Below, piece after piece: positions 1 to 8,656 of a DNA stretch of 64,000 bases. Every line of letters starts with the position of its first letter. Position 1 is the stretch's first letter. The DNA is taken from positions 124,001 through 188,000 of the forward strand of contig CANNDL010000004.1 of the NCBI GenBank assembly GCA_947503435.1, written 5' to 3'. The stretch comes from an uncultured Kangiella sp. GTDB lineage: Bacteria > Pseudomonadota > Gammaproteobacteria > Enterobacterales > Kangiellaceae. A model generated the notes under the pieces. That model had not been told where the DNA came from, did no database searches, and saw only the letters and a list, made by a program, of their open reading frames with translations. The position numbers and the translations under genes are program-made.

Positions 1-1156
1 CTAAATCGCGGTCTTGTACTAACAAACCGCCGTTAACGCGCTTGTAGTCTAAGCTTGGCACAGCATTGTTCCATTGACCACACTCTAAAAGGCGAACATT
101 TTTCTTTTCAGCGACTACTGTTTTAGCTTCGCTAGAAACGCTAGGCGCAATAATGACTTCCACGAATTGACGATCAACAATCTTCTTAGCCGTCGCGCCA
201 TCCAATTCGCGGTTGAAAGCAATTATGCCACCAAACGCTGAAGTAGGATCAGTTTGAAATGCTAACTCATAGGCTAAGTCGATATTTTCAGCGATAGCAA
301 CGCCACAAGGGTTAGCGTGTTTAACGATAACGCAAGCTGGTTCTTCGAAACTTTTAACGCATTCTAATGCCGCATCCGTATCGGCAACATTATTAAATGA
401 AAGCTCTTTGCCTTGAATCTGAGTCGCAGTAGAAACGCTGGCTTCTTCTGGTTTATGCTCAACATAAAAAGCCGCATTCTGATGCGGATTTTCACCATAG
501 CGCATATCTTGTGTCTTTTTGTATTGCACAGAATAGGTCGGAGAGAATTCACTAGAGTCTTCTGCTGCCTGTACGCCTAAATAGTTAGAAATAGCGGCAT
601 CATAACGAGCAGTATGGGCAAAAGCTTTAGCGGCTAAACGGAAACGAGTCGGCATATCGACGCCACCGTTTTCAGCGATTTGTGCAGCTACGTTATTAAA
701 GTCTTCATTTTCGACCACGATACAAACGTCTTGGTGATTCTTCGCTGAAGAGCGAACCATCGTTGGGCCGCCAATATCGATATTTTCGATTGCATCTTCT
801 AGGCTTGAATCAGGACGCGCAATGGTGCTTTCGAAGGGATATAAATTGACCACGACTAAATCGATACCAATGATATCGTGTTCAGCCATAACCGCATCAT
901 CCATTCCGCGACGACCTAATATAGCGCCGTGAACTTTAGGGTGTAGCGTCTTAACTCGACCATCCATCATTTCTGGAAAGCCAGTATAGTCCGATACGTC
1001 AGTTACGGTTAAACCATTATCGCGTAATAGTTTTGCAGTGCCGCCAGTTGATAAAATTTCGATATCTTTTTGCGCCAAAGCTTGGGCAAACTCAACGACA
1101 CCATTTTTATCAGAAACGCTGATTAAAGCACGTTTTATTGGGCGAAAATTAGACAT
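1..1156 (-). CDS. purH: Bifunctional AICAR transformylase/IMP cyclohydrolase, 3'-truncated by window edge
   Basis: PurH catalyses the last two steps of IMP synthesis in the cytoplasm: formylation of AICAR, then ring closure. The visible 385 codons begin [19 protein letters not shown], the usual start of the MGS-like IMP cyclohydrolase domain (about residues 1-145, with STGGT and TLHPKVHG). The AICAR transformylase domain follows, with the catalytic-type KHANPCG motif and SAFGG. The frame is open to the window edge, so the last quarter or so of the protein is missing. It lies downstream of fis, 33 bp away and on the same strand, an arrangement found in many gammaproteobacteria. Identification is secure; only the 3' end is unseen. 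Confidence 0.96.
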   Translation of the reverse strand, partial: MSNFRPIKRALISVSDKNGVVEFAQALAQKDIEILSTGGTAKLLRDNGLTVTDVSDYTGFPEMMDGRVKTLHPKVHGAILGRRGMDDAVMAEHDIIGIDLVVVNLYPFESTIARPDSSLEDAIENIDIGGPTMVRSSAKNHQDVCIVVENEDFNNVAAQIAENGGVDMPTRFRLAAKAFAHTARYDAAISNYLGVQAAEDSSEFSPTYSVQYKKTQDMRYGENPHQNAAFYVEHKPEEASVSTATQIQGKELSFNNVADTDAALECVKSFEEPACVIVKHANPCGVAIAENIDLAYELAFQTDPTSAFGGIIAFNRELDGATAKKIVDRQFVEVIIAPSVSSEAKTVVAEKKNVRLLECGQWNNAVPSLDYKRVNGGLLVQDRDL

Positions 1157-1189
1157 AAATAATCCTCAGAAGGTTTTGTACGTCAAAAA

Positions 1190-1489
1190 TTAAAGTAGGT
1201 TGTAACGCTTAAGCTTTTTGCGCAAAGTACCACGGTTCAAACCTAATACTTGTGCTGCTTTAGTTTGGTTGTTACGAGTGTGTTCCATAATGGCACGTAA
1301 CAATGGTTCTTCAACTTGAGTTAAAACTAAGTCATAAACCTCATTTAGAGGCTGACCATTCATTTGTTTTAAATAATTCTGCATTGAGATCGCAACATGC
1401 TCTCTTAATGTCGCGCTTGTAGTTTGTGAAGTGTTGAAGTTTGAACCTGTAGCAGATTCTTGTGTTGGGTTGTTGTCAAAAATTGTCAT
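1190..1489 (-). CDS. fis: Nucleoid-associated DNA-binding protein Fis
   Basis: Fis is a small homodimeric DNA-bending protein that activates rRNA and tRNA promoters and shapes the nucleoid during rapid growth. The 99-residue length matches the family. The C-terminus NQTKAAQVLGLNRGTLRKKL is the classical Fis helix-turn-helix, preceded by the dimerisation helices (EVYDLVLTQVEEPLLRAIM). The ATG overlaps the dusB stop codon in an ATGA junction, so translation is probably coupled. The dusB-fis pairing is a gammaproteobacterial hallmark and supports the taxonomic reading of the window. Confidence 0.97.
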   Translation of the reverse strand: MTIFDNNPTQESATGSNFNTSQTTSATLREHVAISMQNYLKQMNGQPLNEVYDLVLTQVEEPLLRAIMEHTRNNQTKAAQVLGLNRGTLRKKLKRYNLL

Positions 1490-2469
1490 GCTGCTCTAGC
1501 CTGTTGTTTTTGTTCAAAATAATGATTAAGTGTTTTTATCTGAGTGGTGCCGTCTTCTATTTTATTAAAAGTACGACGAAACTCTTTTCCGTCTGCTTGT
1601 TCTTGTAAATACCAAGAGACGTGTTTACGGGCTATCCGAGGCCCCATTACTTCACCATATAATTGGTATAAACCTTGTATATGTTGAAGCAAAATTTGCT
1701 GTATTTCTTGCCAGTCTGGAGCGGCAAGATATTCTCCTGTCTGCAGATAATGCCAGATTTCTCTAAAAATCCAGGGCTTCCCCTGCGCTGCGCGACCTAT
1801 CATCAAGCCATCTGCTCGGGTATAGTCGAGAACCTTTTTAGCTTTTTCTGGTGTATCAATATCGCCATTGGCAATAATAGGAATAGAAACGGATTGCTTA
1901 ATTTTAGCAATGGTTTCAAATTCCGCTTCGCCCATAAATTTATCGGCGCGAGTACGACCATGTATCGCTAAGGCCTTTACCCCAGATTCTTCGGCAATCT
2001 GAGCAATCTCAATACCATTGCGGCGCTCATGATCTTGGCCCGTTCTAATTTTCAATGTCACCGGTACTTCAACTGAGTTCACAACGGCTTCTAAAATACT
2101 TGCGACTAATTTGGGATCTTGCAATAGTGCTGATCCTGCTGCTTTTTTGCAGACTTTTTTCGCCGGGCAGCCCATATTGATATCAATAACCTGAGCGCCA
2201 TGCTCAACATTATGTTGCGCAGCGAGAGCCATGATTTCGGGCTCCGTACCAGCAATCTGTACCGAACGAATGCCGACTTCCCCTTGGTGAACGCGTCTTA
2301 AGCGGCTTTTTTTACTATTCCATAGACGTGGATCGGCGGTAATCATTTCAGAAACCGTCATACCAGCGCCAAGCTGTTTGCATAATTGACGAAACGGCTG
2401 ATCGGTCACGCCAGCCATCGGCGCTAAAATCAACGGGTTATCGAGTTGAAAGTTGCCGATATGCATCAT
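1486..2469 (-). CDS. dusB: tRNA-dihydrouridine synthase B
   Basis: DusB is an FMN enzyme that reduces uridine to dihydrouridine in the tRNA D-loop. The 327-residue protein has the TIM-barrel start LILAPMAGVTDQPFR, the catalytic-cysteine segment DINMGCPAKKV, LKIRTG, the substrate-side AIHGRTR and the FMN phosphate-binding IIANGDI and GLMIGRAAQG. Two ATG codons stand in tandem at the 5' end and either may start translation. The stop overlaps the fis start (ATGA). The upstream DUF3426 gene is 147 bp away, so dusB-fis may have its own promoter. Length and motifs are typical. Confidence 0.96.
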   Translation of the reverse strand: MMHIGNFQLDNPLILAPMAGVTDQPFRQLCKQLGAGMTVSEMITADPRLWNSKKSRLRRVHQGEVGIRSVQIAGTEPEIMALAAQHNVEHGAQVIDINMGCPAKKVCKKAAGSALLQDPKLVASILEAVVNSVEVPVTLKIRTGQDHERRNGIEIAQIAEESGVKALAIHGRTRADKFMGEAEFETIAKIKQSVSIPIIANGDIDTPEKAKKVLDYTRADGLMIGRAAQGKPWIFREIWHYLQTGEYLAAPDWQEIQQILLQHIQGLYQLYGEVMGPRIARKHVSWYLQEQADGKEFRRTFNKIEDGTTQIKTLNHYFEQKQQARAA

Positions 2470-2616
2470 TTAGCCAATTAATTTGAATAGAGTTTGTTGT
2501 CACCACCAATTTTGAGGTCGCGATCATACACTTTTTATCAAGGGATTTGAATGAGAATTGATTAAAAAATCAACAATATTTTGCTTGACTTTTAAGCGGA
2601 AATTGGCGGTTCTAGC

Positions 2617-3369
2617 TTATTCGACCAGTTGCACCTGATAGCCGCTATAAATTTTGTTATCGCTTAGGAATGAAAATCCAATTTGTACCGTCTGATTAGG
2701 TTGAATCAAGGTATTGTGATTCACTTCTGGCAGGTATTCTGCAGGACTAAAATCAGGAGTAGTGAATTGGCCACCTTTGATATCACTTAATACAACTCTA
2801 ACTTTTGGGAAGGGCTGGGCAAAATCTGCGGTGTTTTTTAATAATAAGCTGACTTCTTGCTGTCCTTTCACCTTAGGAGAAACTTCGATTCCACTGACTT
2901 GAAATAAATCTATTCGTTGTAGCGGTGGAACTTGGCAACTGAATATCGAGCATGAAGCATTTAAAACTGGGCGCCAGTTGGCATCTTGAGCTAATTTGAT
3001 GCGGTTAGGCCATAAATAAAAGTACCAAAATAAGCATAGCAATAAAACTAAAGTTAAAAGCGCGAACAATGTTGGTTTTATAATGGAGCGCTTAGTAGTC
3101 TTAGAGACCAATTTTTCTACTTCGAGCTCAGGCGCATCGGCTATGTCCGCTAATGCTTGGCCCATAATTTTATCGGAAGCCGCATCCACAGTTTCGGCCA
3201 TCGAAGCTTTTTGAGTTTCTTTTTCCATGGAGACCATGGAATCGGTAGCCAGAAACAACGAATGGCAAGAGCCACAACGCACATGACCTTCCGCCATTTC
3301 TAAATGCTCTTTTCGCAATTTAAAAACCGATTTACAGTGCGGGCAATTGGTTAAAAAAGTTTCGCTCAT
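2617..3369 (-). CDS. MJ0042-type zinc-ribbon membrane protein (DUF3426)
   Basis: This 250-residue protein starts with a zinc ribbon of the MJ0042 type: CPHC near residue 9 and CGSC near residue 32, four cysteines that would hold one zinc. An acidic linker follows, then one strongly hydrophobic segment (LFALLTLVLLLCLFWYFYLW, about residues 101-120) and a roughly 125-residue C-terminal domain of the DUF3426 type with two further cysteines (ASCSIFSC). I infer a cytoplasmic zinc ribbon and a periplasmic C-terminal domain. It lies 28 bp downstream of prmA and before dusB, a neighbourhood conserved in Pseudomonas-like genomes. Its biochemical role is not known to me. Confidence 0.85.
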   Translation of the reverse strand: MSETFLTNCPHCKSVFKLRKEHLEMAEGHVRCGSCHSLFLATDSMVSMEKETQKASMAETVDAASDKIMGQALADIADAPELEVEKLVSKTTKRSIIKPTLFALLTLVLLLCLFWYFYLWPNRIKLAQDANWRPVLNASCSIFSCQVPPLQRIDLFQVSGIEVSPKVKGQQEVSLLLKNTADFAQPFPKVRVVLSDIKGGQFTTPDFSPAEYLPEVNHNTLIQPNQTVQIGFSFLSDNKIYSGYQVQLVE

Positions 3370-3397
3370 GAATATTCGTTAGGTTCTCATTATTGAA

Positions 3398-4291
3398 TTA
3401 TCGTTTTAAGCCATGAAGACGAGACCAATCGCCTTCCGAAGAAGCTTTAGACATATCAAACCATTGCTGATAAATCTGATTAAGTTCACTGGCTTGCTCA
3501 TTAAGCAAGCCCGATAATACCAGATCACCACCGGATTTCACTGAACTGGCAATCGATTCTGATAACTGGCGCAAAGGTTCAGCCAAAATATTAGCAACCA
3601 GTAGATCCGCTTGCGGTAGATCCACATTATCTGGCAGGCCCAAGACTAATTTGTCTTCAGAAATATTATTACGTCTTAAATTTTCACGTGTGGCATCAAG
3701 TGCCTGTGGATCGATATCCACCGCATAAACTTTTTCGGCACCAAGTAGCAATGCTGCTAAAGTCAAAATACCTGAACCACAGCCATAATCGATAACAGTT
3801 TTGTCCGATAAATCGGCACTATCGAGCCACTTCAAGCACAGCGATGTGGTTGGGTGGGTACCAGTACCAAAAGCCAAACCTGGGTCGAGTTTGATATTAA
3901 CTGCATTTGGATCCGGCGACTCATGCCAGCTAGGAACGATCCAAACTCGTTTACCAAACTGCATCGGCTTGAAACTATCCATCCAAGTGCGTTCCCAATC
4001 TTGGTCGCGAATTATTTCCCACTGATAGTCTTGGCCAACATGTTGCGAATAGTCGCTATTGGCTAATATTCTATCCATCAAAGCGGTTTCAGTATTGGCA
4101 TCAAACAGAGTAAGAACAATCAAATGTTCCCATAAAGGCGTTTCACCGGGTTTGGGTTCGAGGATAGGTTTATCTTCAGCATCTAAAAAGGTAACCGCCA
4201 AAGCACCAAGCTCCATTAGAAAGTCACTTAGAGCTTCTGTTTGGCCGGCATCAGGGTTTTGATAGTCGAACTTTAGTTGGATCCAGGACAT
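3398..4291 (-). CDS. prmA: Ribosomal protein L11 methyltransferase
   Basis: PrmA is a cytoplasmic SAM-dependent enzyme that trimethylates ribosomal protein L11. The 297-residue protein has the family's N-terminal substrate-recognition domain (MSWIQLKFDY onward) and a Rossmann methyltransferase domain. The latter shows LDPGLAFGTGTHPTT, the SAM-binding loop VIDYGCGSGIL, the acidic strand-2 end AVDIDPQAL and the active-site-like LLVANILAEPL. It ends SRLHGLKR. The gene reads in the same direction as the DUF3426 gene and dusB. In many relatives accC lies directly upstream; here the SUKH pair and the MoxR module intervene. Confidence 0.96.
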   Translation of the reverse strand: MSWIQLKFDYQNPDAGQTEALSDFLMELGALAVTFLDAEDKPILEPKPGETPLWEHLIVLTLFDANTETALMDRILANSDYSQHVGQDYQWEIIRDQDWERTWMDSFKPMQFGKRVWIVPSWHESPDPNAVNIKLDPGLAFGTGTHPTTSLCLKWLDSADLSDKTVIDYGCGSGILTLAALLLGAEKVYAVDIDPQALDATRENLRRNNISEDKLVLGLPDNVDLPQADLLVANILAEPLRQLSESIASSVKSGGDLVLSGLLNEQASELNQIYQQWFDMSKASSEGDWSRLHGLKR

Positions 4292-4294
4292 GGA

Positions 4295-4603
4295 TTATGA
4301 ACCTAATATATTAAAAGTTGAATAAGAGCCATTATATTCAAGGGCTATGACTTCGAAGGTGTAAATATAATTGCTTATTTCCTTAACGGACATTTTGGTG
4401 CTGATTGACACTTTAATGCTGTATAAGCTGCGCTCTTCTTCGAGGTCTAACTTTATACTTTCATCAGGGTGATACAAATACTGTTTGAAATTGCAGGCAT
4501 CTAAATGATTTTTGAAAGAAAAAACTAATTCTATATTATTCCTACCTGCTATTGATAAGTTGTTTTTGGATTCATCAATTTTTTTGATTATATGTTCAAA
4601 CAT
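4295..4603 (-). CDS. Small protein of unknown function coupled to the SUKH-like gene
   Basis: A 102-residue protein starting MFEHIIKKIDESKNN. I chose the ATG at 4603 because it lies one base after the stop of the upstream SUKH-like gene (TAATATG). A longer reading to 4711 would run inside that gene out of frame and yields a basic, unlikely N-terminus. The protein is mixed alpha/beta and acidic in the middle (IKLDLEEERS), and it ends with ALEYNGSYSTF. The pattern FSFKNHLDACNFKQYL plus that C-terminal segment faintly resembles RraB/DUF695-like folds, but I do not claim the assignment. It is close to prmA (3 bp) and AT-rich compared with prmA. Confidence 0.6.
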   Translation of the reverse strand: MFEHIIKKIDESKNNLSIAGRNNIELVFSFKNHLDACNFKQYLYHPDESIKLDLEEERSLYSIKVSISTKMSVKEISNYIYTFEVIALEYNGSYSTFNILGS

Positions 4604-4604
4604 A

Positions 4605-5009
4605 TTATTTTTGTATAACCCAAACCTCTTTCGCCCAATGCCAAATGGACGGCCAGGTTTCTTCTTGTTGCTGGTGTCCTTGCCAAAGGCTGATTTCATT
4701 ATCTTCAGCAATACAATAGTAGCCTTGTGCCGATTCGCAAATGGGAATCATGTTTCTTGGAACACCAATATCCCAAGCGTTGGCGGCTACTTCGGGTAAG
4801 TGAGTATGGGCTTGTGGATCGGTTACCGTTACTGGTTCCAGCGAGCCTATAATCAAGTTACTGACTTCTAGTAAAAATAAACGCAGATCACTAGGCAGCG
4901 GAATTAACAATTCCTCCTCAATCATAACCAAGTCATCTTCATTGGGTAGCTCTAAACCAAAGGCTACCGATTGAGCCGACTCTTGTAATAATTCTATAAC
5001 GTCTTCCAT
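4605..5009 (-). CDS. SMI1/KNR4-like (SUKH superfamily) protein
   Basis: The 134-residue protein has the look of the SUKH fold: an acidic start, then EEELLIPLPSDLRLFLLEVSN (split here as EEELLIPLPSDLR and LFLLEVSN), the segment where SMI1/KNR4 proteins have a conserved LP-x-Y-x-x-F/L pattern. Later it has IPICESAQGYYCIAEDNEI, the typical 'fluorescent' strand with GDYYCLD-like character. SUKH proteins in bacteria often neutralise polymorphic toxins, but many stand alone. No toxin gene is visible in the window. The gene is followed after 1 bp by a second small ORF and is 33 bp downstream of the DUF58 gene. Confidence 0.7.
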   Translation of the reverse strand: MEDVIELLQESAQSVAFGLELPNEDDLVMIEEELLIPLPSDLRLFLLEVSNLIIGSLEPVTVTDPQAHTHLPEVAANAWDIGVPRNMIPICESAQGYYCIAEDNEISLWQGHQQQEETWPSIWHWAKEVWVIQK

Positions 5010-5042
5010 AGGCCTGACAGAGGTTCAATTGTAAAGGAGTAA

Positions 5043-6413
5043 TTATAAACGACCTGAGCGTTTAATGTTGAGGTATTGGTTGACTAAATGAGCTGGAAGC
5101 TGTTGTGGCGTTGAATCAACCGTAACCACGCCTTTGGCCGTAAAATAGTCTAGCAAGCCTTGGCGTTTCTCTAAGAACAGTTCAGTTTCAGCGTGTAATG
5201 CTGCTTGGTTGAACTCTTCGATGGGCTTATCTAAAATTTTATCAAACACCGCTTCACGTAAGTTAGCTAATAGTACTAAATGATGCTTTTGCAGGAGTTT
5301 GATTGCAGGTTCTAGCTCGGGCAAATCATCATCGCGCATGTTAGAAACTAAAACGACTAGAGCGCGTTTCTTAGTTTTACTGATTAAATCTTGCGCCGCT
5401 AATAAATAATCGGAAGCGGTTAGTGTTGGGTGAACATCATAAAGTTGGTTTAGCAATAGATTAATTTGTTGCTGCCCTTTTATAGGTAATACACCACGAT
5501 TGGTACCATTGGTTGTTTGAGCACCAAAGGTTTGAAAGCCAACTGCATCTTCTTGTTTTAAGGCAACATAAGCTAAGAGTAATAGGGCGTTTAAAGTATG
5601 ATCAAAATGCGAAAGATGATCATCTTTGGTACGCATTCGTTTGCCGCAGTCGATTAAGAATATAATTTGCTGATCTTTTTCTTCTTGGTATTCGCGTGAG
5701 ATTAATTTTTGACGACGGGAGGTAGCACCCCAATCTAACTGGCGCAAGCTATCACCTTTACGGTAATCGCGCAGTTGATGGAATTCCATTCCTTGTCCGC
5801 GCAGCTGCTGCAAATGAACTCCCATATCCGCCAAGTTATGCTCGCCTGCTAACATATTGAAATGGTTGATCTGAGTGAAGTTAGGATAAATTTTAATAAT
5901 GTCTTGCTGGTGTAGGCGCACACTCCATTGCCAAAATTTAAAAGGAGATTCAACGATTAGTTGGATATCGCCAAAAATAGCATCGCCCCGAGTATGAGCG
6001 CGGACGGCATATTGCAGCTCGCCTTCTTGCTGGGGTGCTAAATTAAGCTGGTGTGCTTCAACCGCAGCATCAACTAATTCTGGGAAGTGGTCATATACTT
6101 GCAGCTCAATCGACCGATCGGATTGGTTTGATATCAAGACTTTAATATGACTTAAGGCACCGCTAGCAATATTGTTCGGTAGCTGACGTCTGGCGCTTAA
6201 TTGTTTTAAATAGTTGGTATTAATTAAATCGATTAGGGCAATGATGCTAGTGATTAACAGTAATCCGAAACAAGCAAAAACCAATAATTGGTCATCAATT
6301 GCTTGATCTTGCCAAGAAGCATAGAAGCGGTAAATAGCTAAAACAAAAGCAAGCACGACAGCTATACTTAGCCATTGCAATAAACGCTTACTTGGCTTAG
6401 GGCGAATAATCAT
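5043..6413 (-). CDS. DUF58 domain protein of the MoxR module
   Basis: A 456-residue membrane-anchored protein. Two hydrophobic helices occupy about residues 13-60 (LLQWLSIAVVLAFVLAIYRF and LVFACFGLLLITSIIALIDL). The DUF58 signature appears as EFHQLRDYRKGDSLRQLDW followed by ATSRRQKLISREY. A VWA-like fold then begins with IIFLIDCGKRM; the serine of a canonical DxSxS metal site is replaced by cysteine/glycine. DUF58 proteins are the usual partners of MoxR AAA+ ATPases, and this one lies 7 bp downstream of that gene. It is the last gene of the six-gene leftward module. The exact substrate is unknown. Confidence 0.9.
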   Translation of the reverse strand: MIIRPKPSKRLLQWLSIAVVLAFVLAIYRFYASWQDQAIDDQLLVFACFGLLLITSIIALIDLINTNYLKQLSARRQLPNNIASGALSHIKVLISNQSDRSIELQVYDHFPELVDAAVEAHQLNLAPQQEGELQYAVRAHTRGDAIFGDIQLIVESPFKFWQWSVRLHQQDIIKIYPNFTQINHFNMLAGEHNLADMGVHLQQLRGQGMEFHQLRDYRKGDSLRQLDWGATSRRQKLISREYQEEKDQQIIFLIDCGKRMRTKDDHLSHFDHTLNALLLLAYVALKQEDAVGFQTFGAQTTNGTNRGVLPIKGQQQINLLLNQLYDVHPTLTASDYLLAAQDLISKTKKRALVVLVSNMRDDDLPELEPAIKLLQKHHLVLLANLREAVFDKILDKPIEEFNQAALHAETELFLEKRQGLLDYFTAKGVVTVDSTPQQLPAHLVNQYLNIKRSGRL

Positions 6414-6420
6414 TTAGCCA

Positions 6421-7431
6421 TTAACCTCGAGGTGCTTCCACTTGTTCTAAAATGTCATGGATAACATTGGTGACTTTTACCCCTTCAATTTCTAACTCGG
6501 CAGATAAACTCATACGATGGCGTAAAACGGGTGTGGCAATTTGTTTGATGTCGTCGGGAGTGACGAAACGCCCCCCACGTAGTAAAACTAGCGCTTTAGC
6601 ACAGCGAATAAGTGCTAGGGTTGCACGAGGACCTGCGCCAGTGCGGATCCCTGGCCATTGACGAGTAGCTTGAACTAAGCGAACCGCATAGGCATAAAGT
6701 GAATCATCAACCGAGATTTTTGTCGCAACTTTTTGCATGGCTAGAATATCTTTTGGACTAGCGACTGCTTCAATCTGTTCAGTGGCAAAGCTATCGCCAA
6801 CATGACCTTCGGTAATCATTTTTACGATCGCTTCTTCACTACTCGCCTCTGGATATTCAATAGTGGCATTGAGTAAGAAACGGTCTAGTTCCGCTTCTGG
6901 TAAGGCATAAGTACCTTCTTGTTCAAGTGGGTTTTGTGTGGCTAGAACCATAAAGGGTTTATCGATAATGTGTGGTTGACCTTCAATGGTAATTTGCTGC
7001 TCCTGCATGACTTCCAGTAGCGAAGCCTGAGTTTTTGCAGGTGCACGGTTGATTTCATCGGCCAACAATAAATTAGTGAATGCTGGACCTTTGCGGATTT
7101 TAAAACTGCTGTCTTTTTGATCGAAGAAAGCATGACCCGTTACATCGCTGGGCATTAAATCTGGAGTAAATTGAATTCGAGTAAAATCACCAGAAATTGC
7201 TTTAGCGATAGATTTTACTAATAAAGTTTTACCTAAGCCTGGCACCCCTTCAATCAATAAATGGCCTGCGGCTAATAAGGAAACTAAAGCCATATCCACC
7301 GCTTGATCCTGGCCTATTACTGCCTTTTTAATTTGATTACGAATAGCTTGAATTTTTTGGTGACACAACTGAAAAGGGTCAGCTTTGGTTTCAGTGGTTT
7401 GGGATGGTATTGAATCGTTAGTTTCATTCAT
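6421..7431 (-). CDS. MoxR-family AAA+ ATPase
   Basis: A 336-residue cytoplasmic ATPase thought to act as a chaperone for VWA/DUF58 partners. It shows Walker A (EGVPGLGKTLLVKS, about residues 63-76), the RIQFTPDLMPSDVTG segment, Walker B (LLLADEINRAPAKTQ), the MQEQQITI region, sensor 1 (VLATQNPLEQEGTYALPEAE, then LDRFL) and a C-terminal lid with TGAGPRATLAL. All catalytic motifs look intact. It sits between the DUF4350 gene (10 bp upstream) and the DUF58 gene (7 bp downstream), so all three are probably co-translated. Confidence 0.95.
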   Translation of the reverse strand: MNETNDSIPSQTTETKADPFQLCHQKIQAIRNQIKKAVIGQDQAVDMALVSLLAAGHLLIEGVPGLGKTLLVKSIAKAISGDFTRIQFTPDLMPSDVTGHAFFDQKDSSFKIRKGPAFTNLLLADEINRAPAKTQASLLEVMQEQQITIEGQPHIIDKPFMVLATQNPLEQEGTYALPEAELDRFLLNATIEYPEASSEEAIVKMITEGHVGDSFATEQIEAVASPKDILAMQKVATKISVDDSLYAYAVRLVQATRQWPGIRTGAGPRATLALIRCAKALVLLRGGRFVTPDDIKQIATPVLRHRMSLSAELEIEGVKVTNVIHDILEQVEAPRG

Positions 7432-7441
7432 AATTCTATTC

Positions 7442-8656
7442 CTATAATCGATTTTTAAGTTGTTGCAATTGATGCATCAACTCAAGAAATTGTGCTTCTT
7501 TAAATTGTGCCAGTTGTGACTGATCATATAGATAAGTTAGCTGTGTTTTATCCACTGAGCTGACGATTGCTAGCCATTGTATTTGTTCTTGTTGGCTCAT
7601 ATGACTAAAGCTAGGATTCCTTATGGCAGCTTGTTTGAATATGATTTTTGCTTGGCAATCGATCCATTGAGATAATTGCTTTAATTGCCATCTTAGTTGC
7701 GATGATGCAGCTATATGCTCACTAATGTTTCTGCGCTGATATAAGTTAAGACTGAGTTTTGGACCTAAGCGAGGAATTTGGCGCCACAACCAAAATATAA
7801 GTAACAGTAGACCAATCCAAAATAAGGGAGTGGCCTGTTTTTTGAGCTTACTCATGGCGGACTCGTGTTCACCACCAAACATAAACCAAACTACTTGTTC
7901 TTCACCTTGAGCAATCATAGAGGTTAAGAAAAAACCATGGTTATGATCTGGAATGTTGGCATTGGTCCAAACATTCATATCACTCATGATCCAAATGGAG
8001 CCATCGCCAATAAAATATTGCAAGATGTGATCTTTCTCATCTTGTGAGAAATAATAAGCATCACCAGAATAGTCGCTAAGATGCCACACAGGATCGAAGC
8101 CAACACTAATATTAGTATCCATACCATCAATTTGAATGTTACTGGCTTTTTGCTCTGACTTTTCCAATTCACCTAACATGGGCAGAACTTCTTTACCAAT
8201 ATCGATTAAATCTTCAACTTCTTTATCTTCGGCTGCAATTTCATCTTTTATCAGATCGGCGTTTAAATGATTTAGCAATATATCGGTATCAGTTTCAGTT
8301 TTACGATTGGCCCAATAAAATAGGTTCCCGCCCGATCTTACCCATTTGAGAAGAATATCTAATTTATCTTTATTGATATGACCTGGCTTTGCAGACAGAA
8401 TAATGGTGCTAACATTCTCAATTGAACCATTTAGATTTTTTAAATCGCGATAGTGTACAACTGTAGTGCCATTCAATTTCAGAAGTTCACCTGCGGTGTG
8501 ATAAGGGGTGAACCGTACTTTAGCGGCGGGCCCAAGATCGCGTTCAACGGGATAGTATCCGAATACTTGGAAAAACCAAAACAGTAATAAACAAAATATT
8601 CCGCCAAGAATTGCAACCCAGCGAAAAGGGGGGCTAATTAATGGCTTCTTATCCAT
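7442..8656 (-). CDS. DUF4350 membrane protein
   Basis: A 404-residue protein with an N-terminal membrane helix (WVAILGGIFCLLLFWFFQVFGYY) and a large extracytoplasmic-type domain. The DUF4350 features are the early segment VRFTPYHTAGELLKLNG and then LLKWVRSGGNLFYWANR. A second helix (LFWIGLLLLIFWLWRQIPRLG, about residues 274-294) is followed by a roughly 110-residue basic, glutamine-rich cytoplasmic tail. It overlaps the DUF4129 gene by 8 bp, so translation is coupled. In MoxR clusters DUF4350 genes regularly accompany DUF4129 and DUF58 genes; the biochemical role is not established. Confidence 0.85.
   Translation of the reverse strand: MDKKPLISPPFRWVAILGGIFCLLLFWFFQVFGYYPVERDLGPAAKVRFTPYHTAGELLKLNGTTVVHYRDLKNLNGSIENVSTIILSAKPGHINKDKLDILLKWVRSGGNLFYWANRKTETDTDILLNHLNADLIKDEIAAEDKEVEDLIDIGKEVLPMLGELEKSEQKASNIQIDGMDTNISVGFDPVWHLSDYSGDAYYFSQDEKDHILQYFIGDGSIWIMSDMNVWTNANIPDHNHGFFLTSMIAQGEEQVVWFMFGGEHESAMSKLKKQATPLFWIGLLLLIFWLWRQIPRLGPKLSLNLYQRRNISEHIAASSQLRWQLKQLSQWIDCQAKIIFKQAAIRNPSFSHMSQQEQIQWLAIVSSVDKTQLTYLYDQSQLAQFKEAQFLELMHQLQQLKNRL

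Noticed and set aside
4604-4711. N-terminal extension of the 4295-4603 gene to 4711 (138 residues)
   Set aside because: The extra 36 residues lie inside the SUKH-like gene in another frame; the ATG one base after that gene's stop is a better start.
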